Of a stretch of DNA of 64,000 nucleotides, positions 52,361 to 60,944 are shown piece after piece. Position 1 is the stretch's first letter, and every line of letters begins with the position of its first letter. Origin of the DNA: Kitasatospora phosalacinea (GTDB lineage Bacteria > Actinomycetota > Actinomycetes > Streptomycetales > Streptomycetaceae); the NCBI RefSeq assembly GCF_030268885.1, contig NZ_BSSA01000006.1:264589-328588 (forward strand). Reading direction: 5' to 3'. Both the position numbers and the translations under genes were made by a program. The notes beneath the pieces are model-generated. The model was not told the DNA's origin and did no database searches. It saw only the letters and a program-made list of their open reading frames with translations.

Positions 52361-52880
52361 CGCCGCGCTCCATCCGCGCCCGCAGGGCGGCGATCCCGCG
52401 CGACCCGTACGCCTTCACCGAGCCGACGGAAATGCCGAGCACCTCGGCGACCTGTGCCTCCGTCAGGTCGGCGTAGTAGCGCAGCACCAGCACCTCCCGC
52501 TGACGGCGTTGCAACCCCCGTAGCGCGGCCTTGAGTTCGTCGCGCTCCAGCGCATCGTAAGCCCCCTCTTCTGCACTGGCCATGTCAGGCATGGGCTTGG
52601 GCAGCAGACGGAGGCCGAGCAGGCGGCGACGCAGCGTGGAACGGGACAGGTTGACCACGGTCTGCCGCAGGTAGGCGAGCGTCTTCTCGGGGTCGCGGAC
52701 GCGGCGCCGGGCGGCGTGCACCCGGATGAACGCTTCCTGCACGACGTCCTCGCAGGAGGACAGGTCGTCCAGCAGCAGCGCGGCGAGCCGCAACAGGGAA
52801 CGGTAGTGGGCCCGGTAGGCATCGGTGAGCTGGTCGACGCTGGCCCCGGGCGCGTCCGCTGCCGCCGCAGCAAAGCCCAT
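52353..52880 (-). CDS. SigE-family RNA polymerase sigma factor
   Basis: 175 residues from ATG 52880 (upstream in-frame starts to about 52960 exist). Region 2: YRAHYRSLLRLAALLLDDLS with CEDVVQEAFIRVH; region 4: LQRRQREVLVLRYYADLTEA and QVAEVLGISVGSVKAYGSRG. The KPMPDMASAEEGAYDALERD linker is typical of the conserved streptomycete sigma gene that lies near aspartokinase. Co-transcribed with the DUF4232-type gene. Confidence 0.92.
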   Translation of the reverse strand: MGFAAAAADAPGASVDQLTDAYRAHYRSLLRLAALLLDDLSSCEDVVQEAFIRVHAARRRVRDPEKTLAYLRQTVVNLSRSTLRRRLLGLRLLPKPMPDMASAEEGAYDALERDELKAALRGLQRRQREVLVLRYYADLTEAQVAEVLGISVGSVKAYGSRGIAALRARMERGDD

Positions 52881-53138
52881 CCGACTACCGGCCCGCCGGG
52901 CCGCCCCGGGCAGGGCGAGCGCCACCGCCCCCGTCACGTTCGTCACGATGGTTGGACACACGATCCCCTGTCCTGGTTGCCCCGGCCGGGGCGTTCTTGC
53001 GAGAAGGGGGAATCCCCCTCCCGAGCGCACTGGCTCCGAAGGGGGATTCTGGCAGACCCGGCGGACGGGCCGGGTCCGCTTCACCCGTCCCGCACACAAC
53101 CGTTGCGGTGTGGGTATCCGGGGCGGACCCGGGGCCGT

Positions 53139-53660
53139 TCAGCGGCCGGTGCCGCCGTAGACGACCGCCTCGTCGGTGTCGCTGTCCAGGCCGAACGCGG
53201 TGTGCACGGCGCGGACCGCCTCCGGCACGTCCTCCGCGCGGGTGACCACCGAGATGCGGATCTCCGAGGTGGAGATCAGCTCGATGTTCACGCCCGCCTC
53301 GGAGAGCGCCTCGAAGAAGGTCGCGGTGACGCCCGGGTTCGAGCGCATGCCCGCGCCGACCAGCGAGATCTTGCCGATCGCGTCGTCGAAGCGCAGCGAC
53401 TCGAAGCCGATGCCCTCCTTGACGCGGTTCAGCGCGTCCAGTGCCTTCTGACCCTCGTTGGTGGGGAGGGTGAAGGAGATGTCGGTCAGACCGGTGGACG
53501 CGGCCGACACGTTCTGCACGACCATGTCGATGTTGACCTCGGCGTCCGCGATCGCGCGGAAGATCCGGGCCGCCTCGCCCGGCTTGTCCGGCACGCCGAC
53601 GACGGTGACCTTGGCCTCCGACGTGTCGTGGGCGACTCCGGAGATGATGGCCTGCTCCAT
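53139..53660 (-). other. internal start for aspartokinase beta subunit
   Basis: An in-frame ATG at 53660 ([18 protein letters not shown]) stands at the place where actinobacterial aspartokinases, such as that of Corynebacterium, begin translating a separate beta subunit. GAAGGGGGCGAG before it could act as a ribosome binding site. The product would be 173 residues, the two ACT domains alone, forming an alpha2beta2 regulatory complex. Confidence 0.6.
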
Positions 53661-54422
53661 CTCGCCCCCTTCGGGCTTCTTGTTCGGGTTGGTGCCGCTG
53701 ACGATCGTCCCCGGCAGACCGGAGAACGACGATCGTACGTGAATCGGGATGTTGTAGCGCCGTGCGTACTCCACACAGCGGTCGAGCAGCACCTTCGAGC
53801 CGGACGAGGCCAGTTCCAGCATGTCCTCGAAGGCGATCCAGTCGATCTTGCGGGCCTTCTTGACCACCCGCGGGTCGGCGGTGAACACGCCGTCCACGTC
53901 GGTGTAGATCTCGCACACCTCGGCGCCCAGCGCGGCCGCCAGCGCCACCGCGGTGGTGTCCGAGCCGCCGCGGCCCAGCGTGGTGATGTCCTTGGAGACC
54001 TGCGACACGCCCTGGAAACCGGCCACGATCGCGATGTTGCCCTCGTCCAGGGCGGCCCGGATCCGGCCCGGCGTCACATCGATGATGCGCGCCTTGTTGT
54101 GGGTCGAGTCGGTGATCACACCGGCCTGGCTGCCGGTGAACGACTGGGCGTCGAAGCCCAGCGTCCGGATCGCCATGGCCAGCAGCGCCATCGAGATGCG
54201 CTCTCCGGCGGTCAGCAGCATGTCGAACTCGCGACCGGACGGAATAGGGGTCACCTGTTCCGCCAGCTCGATGAGTTCGTCCGTGGTGTCACCCATCGCG
54301 GAGACCACGACGACGACCTCGTGGCCGGCCTTCTTGGTGTCCACGATGCGGCGGGCGACGCGCTTGATGCCTTCGGCATCCGCGACGGATGAGCCGCCGT
54401 ACTTCTGCACGACAAGGCCCAC
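53139..54422 (-). CDS. ask: aspartokinase (alpha subunit, full length)
   Basis: 427 residues from GTG 54422. Kinase start [20 protein letters not shown], catalytic [16 protein letters not shown] (about 156), and two C-terminal ACT domains (about 262-420) with the allosteric text [20 protein letters not shown]. It phosphorylates aspartate, the first step to lysine, threonine and methionine, and in streptomycetes also diaminopimelate for the wall. A TAGACT box about 36 bases before the start may be the -10. The usual partner asd is not adjacent here. Confidence 0.95.
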   Translation of the reverse strand: MGLVVQKYGGSSVADAEGIKRVARRIVDTKKAGHEVVVVVSAMGDTTDELIELAEQVTPIPSGREFDMLLTAGERISMALLAMAIRTLGFDAQSFTGSQAGVITDSTHNKARIIDVTPGRIRAALDEGNIAIVAGFQGVSQVSKDITTLGRGGSDTTAVALAAALGAEVCEIYTDVDGVFTADPRVVKKARKIDWIAFEDMLELASSGSKVLLDRCVEYARRYNIPIHVRSSFSGLPGTIVSGTNPNKKPEGGEMEQAIISGVAHDTSEAKVTVVGVPDKPGEAARIFRAIADAEVNIDMVVQNVSAASTGLTDISFTLPTNEGQKALDALNRVKEGIGFESLRFDDAIGKISLVGAGMRSNPGVTATFFEALSEAGVNIELISTSEIRISVVTRAEDVPEAVRAVHTAFGLDSDTDEAVVYGGTGR

Positions 54423-54782
54423 GGGGGCTCCTCGACTCGGGGTGGTAGGTCGCGGCCAGTCTAACGAGCAGGGGTCCCCCGGCCGACGCCTTTCACATGG
54501 TGAGATACGAATATCGGACTCCGGTCACCGCCGACCGGCAGGTCTGCGGGCCCCGGCCGTCCGCCCCGAAGAATCGCCGCCCCGACGCCGCCCGGCTCCC
54601 GGAATCTTCGCCTCCGGGGCGCCGATGACGGTTGCGTCACACCGGGGCGCAGCCCGGGCGCGATCCGCCCACGACCCGCCCGCGGACGCACCGGTGCGCT
54701 CCTCGTCGTGCTCCGACGCGCCCCCCGGGCCGCGTTTCGGAGCCCGAGCTCCAGGGCCCGCGCTTCCGGCAGGGCCCGCGCT
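54423..54782. other. 360-base region upstream of ask
   Basis: No gene is seen. It contains the ask promoter side (TAGACT, minus strand, 54463-54458), a dyad TGACG-GTTG-CGTCA (54626-54639), and an 18-bp-spaced direct repeat of CAGGGCCCGCGCTTC (54752 and 54770) that ends next to the DUF5063 stop. Confidence 0.5.
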
Positions 54783-55448
54783 TCAGAGCCCGAGCTCGGC
54801 CGCCATCAGGTCGCCCGCCTGCTGCTCCAACTGCTCGTCGGTCAGCCCGTCGTCGTCGGTGTCCGCCCCGTCCGGCACCGCGCCCAGCGGCGAGTCCAGC
54901 CGCACGTGCGCGATCAGCGACTGCAGCGCCCGCAGCACCGCCGTGCAGGTCGAGCCCCAGTTGGACAGGTAGGAGAACTGCCACCACCACAGCGCCTCCG
55001 AGACCCGGCCCTCGCGGTAGTGCGTCAGCCCGTGGCTCAGCTCGCTGACCACGCCCGCCAGGTCGTCCGAGATCCGGAACGCGCTCGGCTTCTCCGGCGG
55101 GCCGTACGGGTCGAACACCTCGTGGTAGACGTCGATCGGCGCCAGCAGCTCGGCGAGCCGCTCGCGCAGCTCCACCCCGTCCGGCTCCGGCCCGGCGTCC
55201 GGCTCGAAGCGGTCCTCCGGCAGGACGTCCTCGATCGCGCCCAGTCGGCCGCCCGCCAGCAGCAGCTGCGAGACCTCCAGCAGCAGCAGCGAGATGGCGC
55301 TGCCCGGCTCGTCGCCCTTCGCGACCTCGGTGACGGCCAGCACGAAGCTCTCCACCGAGTCGGCGATCTGCACCGCGAAGTCGTCCGGGGCCCCGGTCCG
55401 CCCCAGCGGGCCGCCCGGAAGTTCAGTGGTGTCGGTTCGGTCAGACAT
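54783..55448 (-). CDS. DUF5063 domain protein
   Basis: 221 residues from ATG 55448, overlapping the recR stop by 8 bases. Conserved text includes [34 protein letters not shown] and [20 protein letters not shown]. It is a conserved partner of recR in streptomycetes, largely helical; function unknown, perhaps linked to recombination by its constant position. Confidence 0.9.
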   Translation of the reverse strand: MSDRTDTTELPGGPLGRTGAPDDFAVQIADSVESFVLAVTEVAKGDEPGSAISLLLLEVSQLLLAGGRLGAIEDVLPEDRFEPDAGPEPDGVELRERLAELLAPIDVYHEVFDPYGPPEKPSAFRISDDLAGVVSELSHGLTHYREGRVSEALWWWQFSYLSNWGSTCTAVLRALQSLIAHVRLDSPLGAVPDGADTDDDGLTDEQLEQQAGDLMAAELGL

Positions 55449-56040
55449 CGAGCAGTCGTCTCCCTTCGAACGCCCGGCCGAGGGTGACCTCGTCGGCGTA
55501 CTCCAAGTCCCCGCCGACGGGCAGTCCGCTCGCCAGCCGGGTGACCTTGAGGCCCATCGGCTTGCACAGCCGGGCCAGGTAGGTCGCGGTCGCCTCCCCC
55601 TCCAGGTTGGGGTCGGTGGCCAGGATCAGCTCGGTGACCGTGCCGTCCGCGAGCCTGGTCATCAGCTCGCGGATCCGCAGGTCGTCCGGGCCGACCCCCT
55701 CGATCGGGCTGATCGCCCCGCCCAGCACGTGGTACCGGCCGCGGAACTCGCGCGTCCGCTCGATCGCCACCACGTCCTTGGGCTCCTCCACCACGCAGAT
55801 CACCGCGAGGTCCCGGCGCGGGTCCAGGCAGACCCGGCACTGCTCGGACTCCGCGACGTTGCCGCAGACCGCGCAGAACCGGACCTTCTCCTTCACCTGC
55901 TGCAGCGCGTGCGCCAGGCGGCGCACGTCCACCGGATCGGCCTGCAGGACGTGGAAGGCGATCCGCTGGGCGCTCTTCGGACCGACCCCGGGCAGCCTGC
56001 CCAGCTCGTCGATCAGGTCCTGCACCACGCCCTCGTACAC
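55441..56040 (-). CDS. recR: recombination mediator protein RecR
   Basis: 199 residues from GTG 56040. Helix-hairpin-helix [15 protein letters not shown] (about 18-32), C4 zinc finger [16 protein letters not shown] (about 57-72), and the TOPRIM domain [15 protein letters not shown] ending in [15 protein letters not shown]. It helps load RecA through the RecFOR pathway at gaps. Operon order dnaX-ybaB-recR-DUF5063. Confidence 0.95.
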   Translation of the reverse strand: MYEGVVQDLIDELGRLPGVGPKSAQRIAFHVLQADPVDVRRLAHALQQVKEKVRFCAVCGNVAESEQCRVCLDPRRDLAVICVVEEPKDVVAIERTREFRGRYHVLGGAISPIEGVGPDDLRIRELMTRLADGTVTELILATDPNLEGEATATYLARLCKPMGLKVTRLASGLPVGGDLEYADEVTLGRAFEGRRLLDV

Positions 56041-56297
56041 CTGCCACGCCTTCCTTCGACCGGAGTCCGCTCCGGTGCCATCATCCAACGAATCGGGCGT
56101 CGGACACACCGCCCGACGCCCTACTGGCCCATAAATCACACAACCCGTTACCCGGGGTTCCCGGTGCGCACGCGGTGTGCACGCCGAGCGGCTCGGCGGG
56201 TCCGGCGACGGGCCCGGCGACGGGCCGGAGCCGGGGCCGGGGCCGGGGCCGTCCGGCGGGCCCGGTGGAGGGCCGGGCCGGTGGGCCGGGGCTCAGG

Positions 56298-56639
56298 TCA
56301 GAACGGGAGGCCGGGGATGCCGCTGCCGCCGCCCAGGCCCTGGGTCAGCGGGCCCATCCGCTCGGCCTGCAGCTTCTGCGCCGCCGCGTTGGCGTCCCGC
56401 ACCGCGGCCAGCACCAGGTCCGCCAGGGTCTCGGTGTCCTCCGGGTCGACCGCCGCCGGGGCGATGGTCAGCGCGACCAGCTCGCCCGAGCCCGTCACCG
56501 TCGCCTCCACCAGGCCGCCGCCCGCGGAACCGGACACCTTCGCCTCGGCCAACTCCTGCTGGGCCCGGCCCAGCTCCTCCTGCATCTTCTGCGCCTGCTT
56601 CAAGAGCTGCTGCATGTTCGGCTGGCCACCAGGGAACAC
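56298..56639 (-). CDS. YbaB/EbfC nucleoid-associated protein
   Basis: 113 residues from GTG 56639 with AGGAGG upstream. [20 protein letters not shown] then [20 protein letters not shown], and the C-terminal Gly-rich end [11 protein letters not shown], are characteristic of YbaB. It forms a small DNA-binding dimer. Its place between dnaX and recR is conserved in most bacteria. Confidence 0.95.
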   Translation of the reverse strand: MFPGGQPNMQQLLKQAQKMQEELGRAQQELAEAKVSGSAGGGLVEATVTGSGELVALTIAPAAVDPEDTETLADLVLAAVRDANAAAQKLQAERMGPLTQGLGGGSGIPGLPF

Positions 56640-56826
56640 GGAACCTCCTCGGTCCGTCGACGGTCCGTCGACACTCCACGACACGACACTCCGCGGCACC
56701 GGCGCGCCCGGCCGAGACCGCCCGCACCCGCACCCGCACCCCCGAGCCTACGCGGGCGCCCGTCAGCCCCACGTCAGCTGCGGCCCGCCCCGGCGGACGG
56801 CGGACCGGGGCCGGCGCTCCCGGGGC

Positions 56827-58998
56827 TCAGCTCTGGCGGTGGTGGATCTCCTCCAGCACCGTCGCGCCCAGCTCGCGGACGATCAGCTCCTGGGCGGAGA
56901 AGACGTCCTCGACCAGGTCGGGGTCGTCCTCCTCCGGGACGTCGTCCTCCGGCGCCACCTGCGCCTGGGCCTGCGGTTGCGGGTGCGCCTGCGGCTGCGG
57001 CGGCTTCGGGGGCTGCTGCACCGGCGCGGGGGCGGGCACCGGGGCGGGTGCCTGCACGACCGGGGCGGGCGCGGGGGCCTGCTGGACGGGCGAGGCGATC
57101 TGCTGGACGGGCGCCTGCGGCGGCTGCACGGGGCGGGGCGCCGACGGGGCGCCCCAGCCGCCGGGGGCGGGGGCGGGCGGCGCCGCGGACGGCGCCGACG
57201 GCGGGCTCGTCGCGCCCGACGGGTCGACGATGCACTCCACCCGCCAGTCCACGCCCAGCGCGTCCGCCAGCGCCTGCCGCAGCACCTCGTCGCTGTGGCT
57301 GCCGACGAAGCTGTCCCGGGCGCCCGCGTTCACGAACGACACCTGCAGCGTGCTGCCGTCGAACCCGGCCACCTGGCCGTTCTGGCTCAGCAGGATCCAG
57401 GTGAACCGGCGGCGGTTCTTCACCGCCTCCAGGATCTGCGGCCACATCTGCCGGATCTGCGCCGCACCCTGCTGCGCCGCCACCGAGGGCTGCCCACCGG
57501 TCGGCGCCGCCGCCGGGACGGGCGCCGGGGCCGCGGGCGCGGGCGCCGGGGCCTGCTGGACGGGCGCGGGCGCCGCGGGGGCGGCGGGCGCGGGGGCCGC
57601 TGCGGGTGCGGTCGGCTGCTCACCGGGCGCGAAGCTGCGCGGGATCGGCCAGGCACCCGGCGCGGGACCCGCCGGGGCGGGCGCGGGCACCTGCTGGACG
57701 GGCGCCGGGGCCGCGGGCGCCGGCTGGACGGCGGGCGCGGGGGCCTGCGGCGGCTGCTCGGCGTAGGAGGGCGGCGGGGCCGGGGCCTGCTGGGCGGGTG
57801 CGGAGGGCTGGAACGCCACCGGGGCGGCGAAACCGCCCGTCGCCGCCCGCCGCTCCAGCTTGTCCAGCCGGGCCTGCACCGACAGCTCGTCCCCGTACGC
57901 GCCGGGCAGCATCACCCGGGCGCAGATCAGCTCCAGCTGCAGCCGGGGCGCGGCGTTGCCGCGCATCTCGGTCAGGCCGGTGTTCACCAAGTCCGCGGCG
58001 CGGCTCAGCTCGGCCGGGCCGAAGCGGTCGGCCTGCGCCTGCATCACCGCGATCCGGTCGGCCGGGGCGTCGATCAGGCTCTTCTCCCCCGCGTCCGGCA
58101 CGGTGGCCAGGATCACCAGGTCGCGCAGCCGCTCCAGCAGGTCCGTCACGAACCGCCGCGGGTCGTGCCCGCCCTCGACCACCCGGTCGACCACCTGGAA
58201 CACCGTCGCGCCGTCCTGCGCGGCGAAGGCGTCCACCACCTCGTCCAGCAGCGCCGCGTCGGTGTACCCCAGCAGCGCCGTCGCCATCTGGTACGTCACG
58301 CCGGCCTCGCCCGCGCCCGCCAGCAGCTGGTCCATCACCGACATCGAGTCGCGCACCGAACCGGCACCGGCCCGCACCACCAGCGGGAACACCGCGTCCT
58401 CGACCTGGATGCCCTCCCGGCCGCAGACCTGCGCCAGGTAGTCGCGCAGCGTGCCGGGCGGCACCAGCCGGAACGGGTAGTGGTGCGTGCGGGACCGGAT
58501 CGTCCCGATCACCTTCTCCGGCTCGGTGGTCGCGAAGATGAACTTCAGGTGCTCCGGCGGCTCCTCCACCACCTTCAGCAGCGCGTTGAAGCCGGCCGAG
58601 GTCACCATGTGGGCCTCGTCCAGGATGAAGATCTTGTACCGGCTGTGCACCGGCGCGAAGAACGCCCGCTCGCGCAGCTCGCGCGCGTCGTCCACACCAC
58701 CGTGCGACGCGGCGTCGATCTCGATCACGTCGATCGACCCCGGCCCGCCCGTCGCCAGGTCGCGGCAGGACTGGCACTCCCCGCACGGATCGGGGGTCGG
58801 CCCCCGCTCGCAGTTCAGGCAGCGGGCCAGGATGCGGGCGCTCGTCGTCTTCCCGCACCCGCGCGGCCCGCTGAACAGGTACGCGTGATTGACCCGGTTG
58901 TTGCGCAGGGCCTGCTGGAGCGGGGCGGTCACGTGCTCCTGCCCGATGACCTCCGCGAAGGTCTCGGGGCGGTAGCGGCGGTACAGGGCTAGGGACAC
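56827..58998 (-). CDS. dnaX: DNA polymerase III subunits gamma and tau
   Basis: 723 residues from GTG 58998 (VSLALYRRYRPETFAEVIGQ). AAA+ clamp-loader ATPase: Walker A SGPRGCGKTTSARIL (about 45), zinc site CLNCERGPTPDPCGECQSC, Walker B FILDEAHMVT, and sensor SRTHHYPFRL. Residues about 385-520 and 610-690 are long low-complexity stretches of Pro, Ala and Gln with repeated APVQQAPAP. The C-terminal domain for DnaE contact lies between them. No frameshift signal was identified. Confidence 0.95.
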   Translation of the reverse strand: MSLALYRRYRPETFAEVIGQEHVTAPLQQALRNNRVNHAYLFSGPRGCGKTTSARILARCLNCERGPTPDPCGECQSCRDLATGGPGSIDVIEIDAASHGGVDDARELRERAFFAPVHSRYKIFILDEAHMVTSAGFNALLKVVEEPPEHLKFIFATTEPEKVIGTIRSRTHHYPFRLVPPGTLRDYLAQVCGREGIQVEDAVFPLVVRAGAGSVRDSMSVMDQLLAGAGEAGVTYQMATALLGYTDAALLDEVVDAFAAQDGATVFQVVDRVVEGGHDPRRFVTDLLERLRDLVILATVPDAGEKSLIDAPADRIAVMQAQADRFGPAELSRAADLVNTGLTEMRGNAAPRLQLELICARVMLPGAYGDELSVQARLDKLERRAATGGFAAPVAFQPSAPAQQAPAPPPSYAEQPPQAPAPAVQPAPAAPAPVQQVPAPAPAGPAPGAWPIPRSFAPGEQPTAPAAAPAPAAPAAPAPVQQAPAPAPAAPAPVPAAAPTGGQPSVAAQQGAAQIRQMWPQILEAVKNRRRFTWILLSQNGQVAGFDGSTLQVSFVNAGARDSFVGSHSDEVLRQALADALGVDWRVECIVDPSGATSPPSAPSAAPPAPAPGGWGAPSAPRPVQPPQAPVQQIASPVQQAPAPAPVVQAPAPVPAPAPVQQPPKPPQPQAHPQPQAQAQVAPEDDVPEEDDPDLVEDVFSAQELIVRELGATVLEEIHHRQS

Positions 58999-59065
58999 AC
59001 CCCCGAAGATATCGGGCCCAACCGACAAACGCGGCCGCCCACCCGCCAACGCCCCGGGAACGCAA

Positions 59066-59156
59066 GGACCCCTCGCGCACCCGCCAGAGCTCTCCTACCC
59101 TTGCTGCCTTCCGGCCCTGGGGGGGTTCAGCGAGATGGCGCCACACGAGGGGCTGC
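59066..59156 (-). ncRNA. ffs: signal recognition particle RNA (4.5S type)
   Basis: The minus strand contains the SRP RNA apical domain with GGCCGGAAGGCAGCAAGGG (near 59120-59100) enclosed by a long helix: the GCCCCTCGTGTGG side pairs with TGCGCGAGGGG near 59070. It is the RNA partner of Ffh for co-translational membrane targeting. It lies upstream of dnaX on the same strand, its usual position in actinomycetes. Ends are approximate by about 5 bases. Confidence 0.9.
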
Positions 59157-59285
59157 CCCAAGAGTAGCGGATCCCGGCCCCCACTCCCCCCACCCACCCC
59201 CAACTCCGATCCGCAGGCCGCCCCGGCCACCCACCTGCGAGAGCGTGGTCGCAACCACCCCTCGACATGTACTAAGCTCTCCCAC

Positions 59286-59370
59286 GGAGGATTCGCCTAG
59301 AGGCCTAGGGCGCACGCTTGGAAAGCGTGTTGGGGGCAACCCCTCACGAGTTCGAATCTCGTATCCTCCG
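59286..59370 (+). tRNA. tRNA-Ser (GGA)
   Basis: 85 bases with the long variable arm of class II tRNAs. Acceptor GGAGGAT with ATCCTCC, anticodon arm CACGC-TTGGAAA-GCGTG giving GGA, T-arm ACGAGTTCGAATCTCGT. Reads TCC/TCT. CCA is not encoded. It borders the accessory island to its right. Confidence 0.95.
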
Positions 59371-59392
59371 CCTCTGCCTAGCAAGGCAGTTG

Positions 59393-59424
59393 AAGGCCCC
59401 GACCGGGTTCCCGGTCGGGGCCTT
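59393..59424 (+). terminator. terminator after tRNA-Ser
   Basis: A perfect 14-bp stem (59393-59406 with 59411-59424) with a GTTC loop and CTTCGT tail. Confidence 0.75.
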
Positions 59425-59434
59425 CTTCGTGCCC

Positions 59435-59457
59435 TGGTCTCAGTTTTGGTCTCAGTT
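59435..59457. repeat. direct repeat at the island edge
   Basis: TGGTCTCAGTT occurs at 59435-59445 and again at 59447-59457, in an AT-richer stretch between the tRNA-Ser terminator and the ImmA-like gene. Such text is common at the ends of elements inserted at tRNA genes; whether it is an attachment site cannot be decided without the other end. Confidence 0.35.
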
Positions 59458-59493
59458 CCGATTTTTGGCCCCCCGTGGCCGGGCCGCCGCCTG

Positions 59494-60090
59494 CTACCCC
59501 GCTCCGGAGCGGCGTTGCTTGGCCCGGGCACGCGACACGATCGTCCGCGCACCGGACGCGTTCATGCGCATACGCGCGAACTCGATGCTCACATCGAACC
59601 GCGTCGCCACCTGCTCGTCGGTCCAGTCCCTGAAGGCCACCTCGATGGCAGCCTTCATAGGAACCAGAAGTTCGCCCGACAGCGCGAGGGCCTGCGCCTC
59701 CTACATCTTCACGACCGGGTCCAGGCTCCGGCACCCCCCGTCAGTGAACACAACACTGCTGAACTCGTGCTCCAGCAGAAGGTGTGCCATCTCGTGCGCG
59801 ACGTTCGACCGGCGACGCTGCGGATTGTGCGAGCTGTTCTCGACGATGAAGCGCGCTGTACCTACCGGAACCAGAGCCGCAGACCAGGTGCCCGCACGCT
59901 CGCTGGCAAAGTACTCCAGAGTCTCCGCCGGGCAGCCCGAGTCGCCAAGCTCGCTCAGCGGGTAGACCGGAATGCCGTACTCATCCGCGAGGCGAGCGAG
60001 ATCGATGGACTGATGAAGCCCGACCTGGATGCGGGCCCGCTCTTCCAGAGCCAGGTCTTCCAGCGCCTTCTTCGTCCACCGCTGCCCCAC
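59494..60090 (-). pseudogene. ImmA/IrrE-family metalloprotease with in-frame amber codon
   Basis: From GTG 60090 the frame reads 129 residues with the zinc-protease motif SNVAHEMAHLLLEH (His99, Glu100, His103) and stops at TAG 59703-59701. The same frame then continues 68 more residues (EAQALALSGELLVPMKAAIE and on) to TAG 59496-59494. The second part is the expected helix of ImmA/IrrE proteins (E-x-A-x-x-F/A-x-x-L-L-x-P) and supplies the third zinc ligand region. The amber therefore most likely replaced a Glu or Gln codon. It begins 3 bases after the XRE stop. In ImmR/ImmA and DdrO/IrrE pairs the protease cleaves the repressor after a stress signal. Confidence 0.75.
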
Positions 60091-60093
60091 GCC

Positions 60094-60477
60094 TCACCTC
60101 GAACCAGACTCTCGGTCGGCGGCAAACCGACGCACGGCCGCACCGATCAGCTCTTCCAAGTGCTTCACATCTGCCTCGCCCAAGTCGGAGCGAGCTCGCA
60201 GTAGCGGGGCAAGCTGCACAAGAAGCTCAGGTTCTTCGGGTACTTCACCCGGCCGGACGCCCTCGTCCACCATGAAGCTCTCGGCCGGCTCGCCGAGCCA
60301 GCTCACCAGCGCGGCAAACGCGTCCACGTCCGGACGGTTGCCATTGGCCAGCCGCGTCATGGTCGACGGGCTGACGCCCACCCGAACAGCCAGCTGCCTC
60401 CACGAAAGGTCTCTCGACGCCCTTGCGGCGTCCAGCGCCGCGTAGAGGGCGGCCACGTTCACCTTCGTCCGGGCCAT
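60094..60477 (-). CDS. XRE-family repressor, partner of ImmA/IrrE protease
   Basis: 127 residues from ATG 60477. HTH at about 22-60 (DLSWRQLAVRVGVSPSTMTR, LANGNRPDVDAFAALVSWLG), then an acidic, Pro-rich linker (about 72-85) and a C-terminal helix (EADVKHLEELIGAAVRRFAA). Two operator-like dyads lie between it and the divergent ubiquitin-like operon. It is the likely repressor of both directions; a protease-sensitive linker would suit cleavage by the adjacent ImmA. Confidence 0.88.
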   Translation of the reverse strand: MARTKVNVAALYAALDAARASRDLSWRQLAVRVGVSPSTMTRLANGNRPDVDAFAALVSWLGEPAESFMVDEGVRPGEVPEEPELLVQLAPLLRARSDLGEADVKHLEELIGAAVRRFAADRESGSR

Positions 60478-60520
60478 CGCCCTCCTCCTCGGTCTCTGTT
60501 CCCCTACCTCCTTTCTACCA

Positions 60521-60585
60521 GTGTTTGACATCTCGAACACCACGGCTTACCTTGATCCTCAAGAGATGTTCGACATCTCAAACAG
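60521..60585. promoter_or_regulatory. paired operators and promoter between XRE and ubiquitin-like operon
   Basis: GTGTTTGACATCTCGAACAC (60521-60540) and ATGTTCGACATCTCAAACAG (60566-60585) match at 16 of 20 positions, and each is nearly palindromic. The first contains TTGACA (60525-60530), which with TACCTT (60548-60553) at a 17-base spacing forms a good plus-strand promoter for the ubiquitin-like operon; the second operator would cover the start of transcription. A minus-strand TTGAGA (60581-60576) may belong to the XRE promoter. Confidence 0.7.
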
Positions 60586-60665
60586 TGACGGCATCTCGAC
60601 ACGTCCATGCCGGGTGCCCGAGCAGTCCCAGGAACGACACCATCAAGATCGGAAAGAGGTGCCCG

Positions 60666-60944
60666 ATGGAAACCCCCATCGACACGACCACCAAGACGGA
60701 CCCCCACCAGCACGTCAGCGTCACCGTGAAGGTCAACAACCAGGACGTAACGCTGCCGGACCGCGAGGTGACCGGCCTGGAGATCAAGCAGGCCGCGATC
60801 TCGCAGGGCCTGCCGATCGACGTGGGCTTCCAGCTCTCGGTCAAGCGCAGCCATGGCCGGTACGAGGTGGTGGACGACGATGAGCTGATCCGCGTCCACG
60901 CCCACCAGGAGTTCCTCGCCGTGCCGCCGGACGACAACTCGTGA
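60666..60944 (+). CDS. multiubiquitin-domain ubiquitin-like protein
   Basis: 92 residues from ATG 60666 with AAGAGGT upstream. One ubiquitin-like beta-grasp domain (about 17-88): VSVTVKVNNQDVTLPDREVT then GLEIKQAAISQGLPI, GFQLSVKR, and DDELIRVHAHQEFLAVPPDD. This is the Pfam Multiubiquitin type, found in bacterial operons with E2-, E1- and JAB-like proteins. It ends in DDNS, not in Gly-Gly, so conjugation, if any, would need a different chemistry or processing. There is no cysteine. The stop overlaps the next start (GTGA). Confidence 0.85.
   Translation: METPIDTTTKTDPHQHVSVTVKVNNQDVTLPDREVTGLEIKQAAISQGLPIDVGFQLSVKRSHGRYEVVDDDELIRVHAHQEFLAVPPDDNS

Noticed and set aside
56827..58998. Programmed frameshift in dnaX
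   Set aside because: No A-rich slippery heptamer and no truncated gamma frame could be located in this GC-rich gene.
59371..59493. Integrase remnant after tRNA-Ser
   Set aside because: The text resembles element ends, but no integrase motif is readable; only the direct repeat was kept.
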